Shown here: positions 22,801 to 30,031 of the stretch, in pieces | Numbering within the stretch: position 1 is the stretch's first letter | Layout of the letters: each line of letters starts with the position of its first letter | Source of the DNA: Pectobacterium sp. PL152 | Lineage (GTDB): Bacteria; Pseudomonadota; Gammaproteobacteria; Enterobacterales; Enterobacteriaceae | Direction of reading: 5' to 3' | Assembly (NCBI GenBank): GCA_021907015.1 | Contig: CP091064.1 | Location: 3,410,001 to 3,474,000, forward strand | DNA length: 64,000 bases | Program-made: the position numbers and the translations under genes | Notes under the pieces: generated by a model | What the model saw: the letters and a program-made list of their open reading frames with translations, nothing else | Database searches by the model: none | Told to the model about the DNA's origin: nothing

Positions 22801-23560
22801 GGAGGTGATTGTCGCCGATCTGTCTCGCCCGGAAGCGCAGCCGCTACCAACCAACATCGTCGCTGAGCCTGCACGCCAGCGTGATGTGGATTCGACACGG
22901 CAGTCGGATGCGCCTTGGGTACTCGATCCTGTGATGTCACAGCTCATGCCGACGCTGGATCAGGTCAACTTCTCTTCGCGTGCCAGCACCACTGTGCGTG
23001 ACAGCGCCGCCGTTTCTCCGGCGGATTCCAACCTGTTCCTGAGCGTGCGCGGTCAAACAACTTCACTGGAATCGGCGTTCAGCAGCGTGCAGGGCGCGTT
23101 ACAGCCGGATGCCTCCGGCGCGCTCGCCTTTAGCCTGCCGCAGCGCATGTTCAGCGTGCGTGAAGGCAATGCCACGCTGACGCTGCAACTGGCAAACGGA
23201 CGTCCTCTTCCGGCGTGGGTGCAGTTTGATGCCCGCAGCGGCGTGGTGCGCATTACCGATGCCAGTGCCGTGCAGGTTAATCAGATTCAACTGGCCTTGA
23301 AAGCGCAGGCCGCAGATGGCACCAGCCGGATCGTACCGATTACGCTGCAAACCGGACAGGGTGCTGACACCGAGATGGCGACTGACCGTGGTGCGATGCA
23401 AGGGCCAGCCAACCCCACGATACAGCCAGCTGAAAACCGGGATGTCGAACGGTTAGCGCCTGCGGGGAAAACCGCCTTTACCGAACAACTGCGTCAGTAT
23501 CAGCCGGAACAAGATGCGCTGCTAGCGGCGCTCAGTGAACTGAGCAGCCGGCGTACATAG
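13878..23560 (+). CDS. Giant LEPR-XLL beta-propeller surface protein (frameshifted)
   Basis: One gene of about 3,230 codons, split in this sequence into six pieces: 13878-14660, 14752-15141, 15156-18395, 18516-18896, 18787-19842 and 19820-23560. The pieces are rejoined by restoring bases in homopolymers near 14634, 14677, 15122, 18371-18380, 18452, 18809 and 19801. The N-terminus carries WVLEPRMMFDAA, the LEPR-XLL motif of very large exported proteins. Then come four beta-propeller regions with lactonase/YVTN-like blades, five copies of a beta-sandwich module (roughly 15570-15960, 17690-18080, 19540-19960, 20440-20910, 21960-22390), three related N-type modules, and two He_PIG Ig-like modules (18090-18360, 22400-22670). 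No RTX repeats are seen. Likely an adhesin. GGAAGG favours start 13878; ATG 13917 is an alternative. Confidence 0.85.
13917..14570 (+). other. Giant protein: LEPR-XLL N-terminus and first module
   Basis: After a basic Ser/Arg-rich stretch comes WVLEPRMMFDAA followed by an alanine/valine-rich segment. The LEPR motif sits 20-30 residues from the start in this family and is presumed to be the export signal. The following module (about residues 60-220) has the beta-strand pattern that recurs near 15960-16450 and 19980-20400, ending in a D-G-I-A-Y type strand. Confidence 0.7.
14580..15560 (+). other. Giant protein: beta-propeller region 1
   Basis: Repeated blades of the form S-x-D-G/N-x-x-x-Y-A/V, for example LAVSSDGTQVYVA and LSPDGQSLLIAG, interleaved with F-x-R-D-x-x-T-G-x-L strands (FTRDATTGSLTL). 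This is the pattern of 6-phosphogluconolactonase/YVTN propellers. Three frameshifts fall here. Confidence 0.7.
16470..17690 (+). other. Giant protein: beta-propeller region 2
   Basis: The longest uninterrupted propeller. Blades include QSKDGNSVYVAGG, LSEDGTSLYTING, LSSDGTSAYISN, ISPDNRFVYVSS and ISEDGSALYVAA, each followed by an FSRD-type strand with a TGxL turn. At least six blades can be counted. Confidence 0.75.
18400..19530 (+). other. Giant protein: beta-propeller region 3
   Basis: Blades include LSADGKTLYVVS, LSSDGQYLYVVG, VDPTGRYLFVSG, LSPDGKTLYAIH and LSADGKQLYLVG. The region is broken by frameshifts near 18452 and 18809, with the module after it broken near 19801. Confidence 0.7.
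20930..21950 (+). other. Giant protein: beta-propeller region 4
   Basis: Blades include VSADGNSVYALR, LSDDGKTLYVIN, VSADGRSVFVAS and LSADARVLYVTK, with FSRD/FTRD strands between them. No frameshift is seen here. Confidence 0.72.
22670..23560 (+). other. Giant protein: linker and C-terminal domain
   Basis: A Pro/Thr-rich linker (PVDPGTPTEPVNPDNP) leads to a roughly 280-residue C-terminal region with one compact beta domain (LPAWVQFDARSGVVRI) and a charged helical tail ending AALSELSSRRT. It has no glycine-rich calcium repeats, LPXTG motif or autotransporter barrel, so it does not identify a classic secretion or anchoring route. Confidence 0.6.
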
Positions 23561-23662
23561 CACACGTAGGCTGAATATTAAGACGAGATTTTATTTACTT
23601 AACCACTAACCCTAGCGCTGGCAGGCGGAGTTTGCCAGATGAAGGGAACAGACAAATAGAAG

Positions 23663-25465
23663 ATGGGGAGAACCCGGGTGAATCAGCACATAGCGCATTT
23701 CTGGGATAGCCAGCAACACGACAGTCAGCCGCAGAACGTTCAACACGAGGCTACACCACGCACCGCGGGTTCCCGGGCGTTACGGATCGCGGTGACCCTG
23801 GCCTGTTTGGGGCTGGCAGGCTGTGCCGTCAAGCCGGAGCCGGTGACGATCGAACAGCAGGTCGCACAGGCGCTGAGCGACAGAACGCAGATGTTCGCCA
23901 ATCAGGAACCGGTACGCGGTACGATCACACTGGATGAGGCGATTGCCCGTGCGCTGAAATATAACCTGCAACAGCGGGTCGCGCTGATGGAACAGGCGAT
24001 GGAAGATGACCTGTTGGGCGTACAGAATCTGGACATGCTGTTACCCAAACTGACTGCCCGCGCTGGCCTGCAAACCCGCGATAACGTCGCTGGTTCCAGC
24101 AGCGAAAATATCGCAACAGGGCAACCGTCATTGGTACCATCCACCAGTCAGGATCAGACCCAGCGCACCGCCGATCTGACGATGAGCTGGAACGTGCTGG
24201 ATTTTGGTATCAGCTATTTCAACGCCAAAGTACAGGCGAACAAATCGCTGGCGGCGGAAGAGCGTCGTCGTCGTGTGGTCGCGGATATTACTCGTCAGGT
24301 GCGGACCGCCTATTGGGAAGCGGCAACGGCGCAGCGTTTGCAGCCAGAAGTCACTACTGCACTGACGCAGGCGCGTCAGGCGCTGGAATACGCGCGTCAG
24401 ACTGAACAACAGCGCCTGCTGGCGCCGGTTGAGGCGTTGCGTTTCCAGAAAAACATGCTGGAGATGGTCCGCCAGTTGGAAATCGTTGACAGCGATCTGG
24501 TGGTGGCGAAATCCCGTCTGGCCGCGCTGATGAATCTGCCGCCGTCGAGTAAATACGATGTCATCGTACCGAGCGAAAGCAGTCTGGTCGCGCCGAAGAT
24601 GGCCTACTCGCTCGACGATCTGGAAAACTTCTCGATGGTTAAACGCCCGGAAGTGCGTGAAGAGAGCTATCTGGCACGCAATAGCGTACTGGAAACCCAC
24701 AAATCGTTGCTGCGCCTGCTGCCGGGCGTGTCGCTGTTTGCCGGTATCAACGGCGACAGCAACAGCTATCTGGTCAATCACCAGTGGGCAAACGCGGGTG
24801 TTCAGGTCAGCGGCAACCTGCTGAATGTGCTGTCGTGGTCGTCGGTTAAACGTGCCGGACAGGCGAATGAAGATCTGGCGGAAGTTCGTCGTCAGGCGCT
24901 ACGCATGGCGGTGCTGACGCAGGTGAACGTTGCCTGGCAGGAATATCAGCAGAGTACGCGGATGTTCGGTCGCTATCAGGAACTGGCGCGGATTCAGCGC
25001 GGTATCCTCAACCAGACCACGCTCAGCGTACAGCATCGTGCCGAAACGCAAATGGAGCAGGTACGCGTCAGCACCGAAACCATTCTGACCACCCGCGCAC
25101 GTGACCGCAGTTTTGCCGATGTGCAGAACGCGCTGGGCGCGGTGTATCAGGCTGCCGGGTTGGATGTGCTGCCGGATAACGTGAACGATGTCAGTCTGGC
25201 GGCGCTGAGCAACTCGATTGCGCGCACCACGGGGAACCTTGAGAAAGGTGGCGTTGCGGTTCCGCGTCTGTCCCTGTCAACACCGGCGACACCAGCCACC
25301 ACGACGGCATCTGCCGTCACCGCTTCCGCAACAGGTTCCGCTGTCGCGAAGCCCATCACGCCTGTGGCGGTAACGCCGTCGGCCAACGCGGGGAAACCCT
25401 ACCGTGTCGTAAATACGGATATGTGGGATAACCTGCAATCCCTACAGGCCGGAGGTTCGCGTTAA
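23663..25465 (+). CDS. TolC-family outer membrane lipoprotein
   Basis: TolC-like outer membrane efflux protein, 600 residues. Signal peptide with lipobox LGLAGC (Cys54), two outer-membrane-efflux repeats (about residues 85-290 and 300-505) and an Ala/Thr/Val-rich C-terminal tail after residue 530. Start at ATG 23663 as given; a GTG at 23678 is better placed after the GGGGAGAA ribosome site and would remove five residues. It lies 102 bp after the giant gene, and its stop overlaps the next start (TAATG). Presumably the outer-membrane duct for the giant protein; the link is inferred from position. Confidence 0.88.
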   Translation: MGRTRVNQHIAHFWDSQQHDSQPQNVQHEATPRTAGSRALRIAVTLACLGLAGCAVKPEPVTIEQQVAQALSDRTQMFANQEPVRGTITLDEAIARALKYNLQQRVALMEQAMEDDLLGVQNLDMLLPKLTARAGLQTRDNVAGSSSENIATGQPSLVPSTSQDQTQRTADLTMSWNVLDFGISYFNAKVQANKSLAAEERRRRVVADITRQVRTAYWEAATAQRLQPEVTTALTQARQALEYARQTEQQRLLAPVEALRFQKNMLEMVRQLEIVDSDLVVAKSRLAALMNLPPSSKYDVIVPSESSLVAPKMAYSLDDLENFSMVKRPEVREESYLARNSVLETHKSLLRLLPGVSLFAGINGDSNSYLVNHQWANAGVQVSGNLLNVLSWSSVKRAGQANEDLAEVRRQALRMAVLTQVNVAWQEYQQSTRMFGRYQELARIQRGILNQTTLSVQHRAETQMEQVRVSTETILTTRARDRSFADVQNALGAVYQAAGLDVLPDNVNDVSLAALSNSIARTTGNLEKGGVAVPRLSLSTPATPATTTASAVTASATGSAVAKPITPVAVTPSANAGKPYRVVNTDMWDNLQSLQAGGSR

Positions 25466-26220
25466 TGGCTGTTGGCATGATGCGTCCGCTGTTGCTGGTG
25501 AGTGCGTTAAGCCTGCCCCTGTGGGGGCAGGCTGCGACGACGGGAGACATTCGCGTACAGCTTAGCGCGCAGCGCTATACCGTGTTATCCAGCGAAATTG
25601 CCGGGAAAGTGACGGATATTGCGGTGAAAGAGGGTGAACACTTCAAGCAGGGCGATACGCTGGTGACGTTTGACTGCACCGTACTGCGCGAAAAGCTGAA
25701 CTACTCAAACGCCGCAGAGAATGCCGCGCGTAAGAAGCTGGCGATTGCCGATCGGCTGGATAAACTCAATTCGATCAGCCTGTCGGATGTCGATCAGGCG
25801 CGATCGTCGGTGTCGATGGCGCAGGCCGAAAGTGGCGTCAATCGCGCCATGTTACAACGCTGTGCCATTAAAGCCCCGTTCTCCGGTCGCGTCACGGAAA
25901 CCAAAGTGAAGCGTTGGGAATCCGTGCCGGAAGGTAAAGAGCTGCTAGCAATTTATGATGACAGCGCGTTCGAGTTGGAAATGATCGTGCCGTCGCGCTG
26001 GCTGGTGTGGCTCAAGCAGGGCAGCGCTTTTCAGGTTACGTTGGATGAAACCGGCCTGAGCTATCCGGCGGAAATTAGCCGACTTTCTTCGGCGATCGAT
26101 CCGGTCAGTCAATCGGTAAAAGTCTTTGGTCGTATTACCCAGTCTACCGCCGGATTGCTGCCGGGTATGAGCGGCGTGGCGCAAATCGTGCCGCCTGATG
26201 CAGGTAGCGTGTCGCCATGA
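25465..26220 (+). CDS. Periplasmic adaptor (HlyD/RND type)
   Basis: Membrane-fusion protein, 251 residues. Cleavable signal peptide to about residue 24 (WGQAAT). Lipoyl-like halves lie near residues 45-75 (KVTDIAVKEGEHFKQGDTLV) and 125-150 (IKAPFSGRVTETKV), around a short coiled hairpin, followed by a beta-barrel domain. It is short for an MFP and lacks an N-terminal transmembrane anchor. Translationally coupled to the TolC gene upstream and overlapping the next gene by four bases (ATGA). Confidence 0.87.
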   Translation: MAVGMMRPLLLVSALSLPLWGQAATTGDIRVQLSAQRYTVLSSEIAGKVTDIAVKEGEHFKQGDTLVTFDCTVLREKLNYSNAAENAARKKLAIADRLDKLNSISLSDVDQARSSVSMAQAESGVNRAMLQRCAIKAPFSGRVTETKVKRWESVPEGKELLAIYDDSAFELEMIVPSRWLVWLKQGSAFQVTLDETGLSYPAEISRLSSAIDPVSQSVKVFGRITQSTAGLLPGMSGVAQIVPPDAGSVSP

Positions 26221-27572
26221 CCGAACGGAACACGACCGCAGCACAAGCTGAACAGGATATTCGGCTGGCACTGCTGGCCGAACTATTACAGCTGCAAAGC
26301 CGTGCCAGAGCGCGTGAAACGCTGGATGAACTAGCGTTTTTTATCGTCAACGAGACGCACAATGTCGTGAAGTATCGGCAGGCGCTGCTGTGGGACTGCG
26401 ATAAGCGGCGCTTGCAGGCGGCTTCCGGGCTGGCCTCGTTCGATCACAACGCGCCATTTTGTACCGAATTTAGTCGCTTGTGCCGCCATTGGCAGGAAGA
26501 AGGGCGTCAAACGCAGACGCTACAATGCCGCGAGCTAGCCGCTGACGATCGGGTTTTGTGGCAGGAACATCTGCCGGAATTTTTACTTTGGTTGCCGCTG
26601 AGCTTACCGCAGGGCGATACGCCGCTGGTACTGGTGTTAGCGCGGGACAACGCGTGGCTGCCTGCTGAGATCGTGCTGCTGGAGAAATTGGCGGACGCCT
26701 ACGCGCACGCCTGGTCGAGTTTGCTGAAGCCACGTCGTCGGCAGACCAACACCAGCCCGAAGAAACGTCGTTTGATCCTGGCGGGGATCGTGGCGCTGCT
26801 GCTGATTTTATTGATCCCGGTTCGCCAGTCGGTGCTGGCGCCGGCGGAGATTGTCGCGCATCGTCCGGTGATGGTGCGCGCGCCTGTGGCGGGCGTGGTG
26901 GATGATATTCTGGTTCGCCCTAATCAGGCTGTCAGTGCCAATCAGCCGCTGGTGCGGCTGGACGTGCGCGAACTGGAAAACCGGCTGGAATCCGCGCGGC
27001 AGGCGTTCGCTACGGCTGATGCCCAGTATCGTCAGGCACAGCAGCAGGCGCTGTTCGATGCCAATAGCAAAGCCAGTCTGGCCGTGCTGCAAAGCCGCCG
27101 TGAGCAGGCGCAGAGCGACATGGATTTTCTCCAACGTCAGCAGGAACGCATGCAGCTTACTTCCCCGCGCGACGGTGTGGCGATTTTTGATGATAGCAAC
27201 GACTGGATTGGGCGCTCGGTGGCGGTGGGAGAACGTATCATGATGATCGCCGATCCACACGATGTTGAGCTGGAGATCCAGTTACCTGCGGCGGACGCGA
27301 TTGCGCTAGAAAACGGCGCGGATGTACGCCTGTTCCTCAATGTTGCACCGAATTCGGCACAGGACGCGCGGCTTGAGCAGATTGGCTACCGCGCCGCGCC
27401 AACGCCGGATAATGTGATGGCCTATCGGCTGCGGGCGCGCTTTACGCAAGATGATCCACAGCTGCGCGTGGGCCTTAAGGGGACAGCTAAGCTGTACGGG
27501 AAACGCACGGTATTGTTCGTCTACCTGCTGCGTAAACCGCTGGCCTCTCTGCGCGTCTGGCTGGGTGTCTGA
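26217..27572 (+). CDS. GAF-domain/HlyD fusion protein
   Basis: Fusion of 451 residues. The N-terminal 175 residues look like a cytoplasmic GAF fold (start TLDELAFFIVNETHNVVKYR, end LLEKLADAYAHAW). After a basic linker there is one transmembrane helix (about 183-205, LILAGIVALLLILLIPV). Then comes a periplasmic HlyD part with lipoyl motif APVAGVVDDILVRPNQAV, a coiled-coil hairpin (about 245-305) and a beta barrel. The architecture suggests a cytosolic sensor or docking domain coupled to the export channel. Overlaps the preceding gene by four bases; the M50 gene starts three bases after its stop. Confidence 0.82.
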   Translation: MTERNTTAAQAEQDIRLALLAELLQLQSRARARETLDELAFFIVNETHNVVKYRQALLWDCDKRRLQAASGLASFDHNAPFCTEFSRLCRHWQEEGRQTQTLQCRELAADDRVLWQEHLPEFLLWLPLSLPQGDTPLVLVLARDNAWLPAEIVLLEKLADAYAHAWSSLLKPRRRQTNTSPKKRRLILAGIVALLLILLIPVRQSVLAPAEIVAHRPVMVRAPVAGVVDDILVRPNQAVSANQPLVRLDVRELENRLESARQAFATADAQYRQAQQQALFDANSKASLAVLQSRREQAQSDMDFLQRQQERMQLTSPRDGVAIFDDSNDWIGRSVAVGERIMMIADPHDVELEIQLPAADAIALENGADVRLFLNVAPNSAQDARLEQIGYRAAPTPDNVMAYRLRARFTQDDPQLRVGLKGTAKLYGKRTVLFVYLLRKPLASLRVWLGV

Positions 27573-27574
27573 CG

Positions 27575-29704
27575 ATGGCCGGAGGCGCGACGCCAGCCGC
27601 TGGACTCAGCCCGCTGCGCGATGAATTGATCCTGCACGCCGGGCCGGCTAACCGTGACGGATCCCCCAGTTGGACGCTGGAAGATCCGCTGCGCGGCCTC
27701 TATTTTCGTATCGGCTGGGCGGAAATGGCGATGCTCTCGCGCTGGTCGATGGGGAACGCGGCACAGATTGTGGCCGAGGTTAACCAGACTTCTGCACTAA
27801 CGCTTGATGACAGCGATGTGCAGTATTTCAACCGTTTCTTGCAGGCTAACAGCCTGACACGCGTTTCCGGCGATGACGCGCTGGCGCAATTTTCTCGTCA
27901 GGTAGAACAGTCGCGCGTTTCCATTTGGCGCAAGCTGTTGAAGAACTATCTGTTTTTCCGTATTCCCTTATGGCATCCCGATCGCTTTCTGGGCGCGACG
28001 CTACGGTGGGTTGAGCCGTTTTTCAGCCGGACTTTCCTCAAACTGACGCTGCTGGTGGCCGTGCTGGGACTCTTTCTCGCCGGACGCCAGTGGGAAACGT
28101 TCAAGCATACCTTTCTGCATTTCTTCACGCTGGAAGGTGCAGCGCTGGCGGGGCTGACGCTGTGTTTTACCAAGATCCTGCATGAGTTCGGCCACGCCTA
28201 CACCTGCAAGCGCTTCGGTGCGCGGGTCGCCACGATGGGTGTCGCCTTTCTGGTGATGATGCCGGTGCTGTATACCGATACCTCTGGGTCGTGGAAACTC
28301 ACCCGCCGCCGACAGCGGATGGCGATTGGCGCAGCGGGCATGATGACCGAACTGGTGCTGGCGGCGTGGGCGACGCTGGCATGGAGCTTCTTGCCGGACG
28401 GTATGCTGCGCAGCGCGGCGTTTATGCTGGCGACGACGACCTGGATCATGACGCTGGCGATTAACCTCAGCCCGCTGATGCGCTTCGACGGCTATTTCCT
28501 GCTGTCCGATGGATTACAGATGCCGAATCTGCAAAATCGGGGCTTCGCTATCGGCCGCTGGCAGATGCGGGAATGGCTGTTCGGCTTAGGCGATGCACCG
28601 CCGGAGCACTTTCCCCGCTGGCTGCAACGCACACTGGTGGGCTATGCCTTCGCGGTGTGGATATACCGTTTCTTCCTGTTTACCGGTATCGCGATTCTGG
28701 TTTACCACATGGCGTTCAAGCTATTGGGGATGCTGCTTTTCGCCATTGAAATCGGCTACTTCGTGGTGATGCCGGTGGTGAATGAAGTGCGCGAATGGAG
28801 TAAACGCCGTAAGGATTACCGTATGAACCGTAATATGACGACAACGTTGACCGTGAGCGCTGTAGTTCTGCTCTTGCTGATGATTCCCTGGCAGCGCGGT
28901 GTGTATGCGCCGGCGCTGCTGCGGGCGGAACAGCAAAGCAGCCTGTATATGCCCGTGCCCGCGATGGTTCAGCGCATTGAGGTACAGGTGGGTCAGCCTG
29001 TGCGCGCGGGACAGACGCTATTTACGCTGTCGTCTGACGCGCTGGTGCACGAACGGCAACAGCTGGAGCGACAAATCGCCACGCTGAACTGGCAAAGTAC
29101 CTTTCAGGTATTCAACAAAGAAGCGGCAGGCGATCACCAGCGGGTGAAGCAGGAGCACGACGCGGCGCTGCAAAAATTACAGGTCTTGCAGCGCCAGTCT
29201 GAACAGCTGACGGTACGTGCGCCGATAGACGGTGTGGTGGCTGACATGGCAACGCCGCTGGAACCCGGCGAGTGGTTGGGGCAGGGCGAATGGCTGGCGG
29301 TTGTCACCAAGCCGACCGGCGGGCTGGTGGAAGCGTTCGTGTCGGAAAAAGACTGGCAGCGGCTTCACACGGGCGCAAAGGGCACGTTTTATTTACAGGA
29401 TGTCAGCCGCTCGTCGCTGCCGCTCACCATTGTAGAGATCGCCAGCACGGCCACCCGCGATCTGAACGCTGCGCCAGAACTGGCATCGGTTTATGGGGGT
29501 GATATTGCCACGCTGAGCGATGCACAGCGCAAACTGCACCCTGAACAGGCCGTTTATCGCGTGTTGCTCAGCCTGCCGGACGATTATCGTGCTCAGCCGC
29601 AGGTGCTGCGCGGTACGGTGGTGATGGACGGTGAGGCGCAAAGCCTGCTGGTCCGTGGTTGGAAAGTGGTGTCTGCGGTACTGATTCGCGAACTGTCATT
29701 CTGA
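27575..29704 (+). CDS. M50 site-2-protease/HlyD fusion protein
   Basis: Protein of 709 residues. Residues about 20-105 resemble a PqqD-like winged helix (WTLEDPLRGLYFRIGWAEMA). Residues 150-420 form a polytopic membrane domain with zinc motif HEFGH (His203, Glu204, His207) and second metal motif NLSPLMRFDGY (Asp305), so the M50 protease site is complete. Residues about 440-709 are a periplasmic HlyD adaptor with lipoyl halves RIEVQVGQPVRAGQTLF and VRAPIDGVVADM around a coiled coil. The gene closes a four-gene set with no ABC transporter. It may process or translocate the giant protein; that is inference from context and domains. Confidence 0.85.
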   Translation: MAGGATPAAGLSPLRDELILHAGPANRDGSPSWTLEDPLRGLYFRIGWAEMAMLSRWSMGNAAQIVAEVNQTSALTLDDSDVQYFNRFLQANSLTRVSGDDALAQFSRQVEQSRVSIWRKLLKNYLFFRIPLWHPDRFLGATLRWVEPFFSRTFLKLTLLVAVLGLFLAGRQWETFKHTFLHFFTLEGAALAGLTLCFTKILHEFGHAYTCKRFGARVATMGVAFLVMMPVLYTDTSGSWKLTRRRQRMAIGAAGMMTELVLAAWATLAWSFLPDGMLRSAAFMLATTTWIMTLAINLSPLMRFDGYFLLSDGLQMPNLQNRGFAIGRWQMREWLFGLGDAPPEHFPRWLQRTLVGYAFAVWIYRFFLFTGIAILVYHMAFKLLGMLLFAIEIGYFVVMPVVNEVREWSKRRKDYRMNRNMTTTLTVSAVVLLLLMIPWQRGVYAPALLRAEQQSSLYMPVPAMVQRIEVQVGQPVRAGQTLFTLSSDALVHERQQLERQIATLNWQSTFQVFNKEAAGDHQRVKQEHDAALQKLQVLQRQSEQLTVRAPIDGVVADMATPLEPGEWLGQGEWLAVVTKPTGGLVEAFVSEKDWQRLHTGAKGTFYLQDVSRSSLPLTIVEIASTATRDLNAAPELASVYGGDIATLSDAQRKLHPEQAVYRVLLSLPDDYRAQPQVLRGTVVMDGEAQSLLVRGWKVVSAVLIRELSF

Positions 29705-29745
29705 TCAGTTTTGATTTCTGCGATGTCGATCCTGACTTTCTTCCT

Positions 29746-29780
29746 GTCATTGCCAGCTTCCTGTTTCTGCTGGCAGTGAC
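29746..29780 (+). terminator. Stem-loop after exporter operon
   Basis: GTCATTGCCAGC and GCTGGCAGTGAC pair over 12 positions with one G-T wobble around an 11-nt loop, 42 bp after the M50/HlyD stop. There is no U-tract after it, so it may be a weak or factor-dependent terminator. Confidence 0.4.
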
Positions 29781-29906
29781 GTGAAGGAGGGCGCTTATCC
29801 CCTCGATTATGTTGTTCCTGATATCCCTATCCTATCTATTTAAAATGGCAGAAATTTTTAATTTCAGCGACAAGGTTTGGTGCCATACCGAGATACACGG
29901 GGCTAC

Positions 29907-29945
29907 CACGGTGCGAGGTGTCCCTGCGGGAACCTCATCACCGTG
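29907..29945. other. Stem-loop upstream of rhiE
   Basis: CACGGTG-C-GAGGT pairs with ACCTC-AT-CACCGTG around a short GC-rich loop. It lies 87 bp upstream of rhiE and could be a terminator remnant, a leader structure or an operator. Confidence 0.35.
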
Positions 29946-30031
29946 TTTCCCCTAATATTTGGCATTTGCCGTAGCCCGAATCATCGCGATAAACGTTTCT
30001 GTCTAAACAGTGGAATACAAGAGGGCTGACT

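Larger units (their letters stand above)
29705..30031. other. Intergenic region before rhiE
   Basis: A 327-bp gap with two stem-loops (annotated at 29746-29780 and 29907-29945) and an AT-rich stretch near 29820-29870 that could hold the rhiE promoter. I searched for a KdgR box and found none that convinces. Confidence 0.5.

Noticed and set aside
13878-23560. RTX toxin or autotransporter
   Set aside because: No GGxGxDxxx repeats, no C-terminal beta barrel and no ABC transporter nearby.
29960-30031. KdgR box before rhiE
   Set aside because: GATAAACGTTTCTG only weakly resembles the consensus and lacks a matching second arm.
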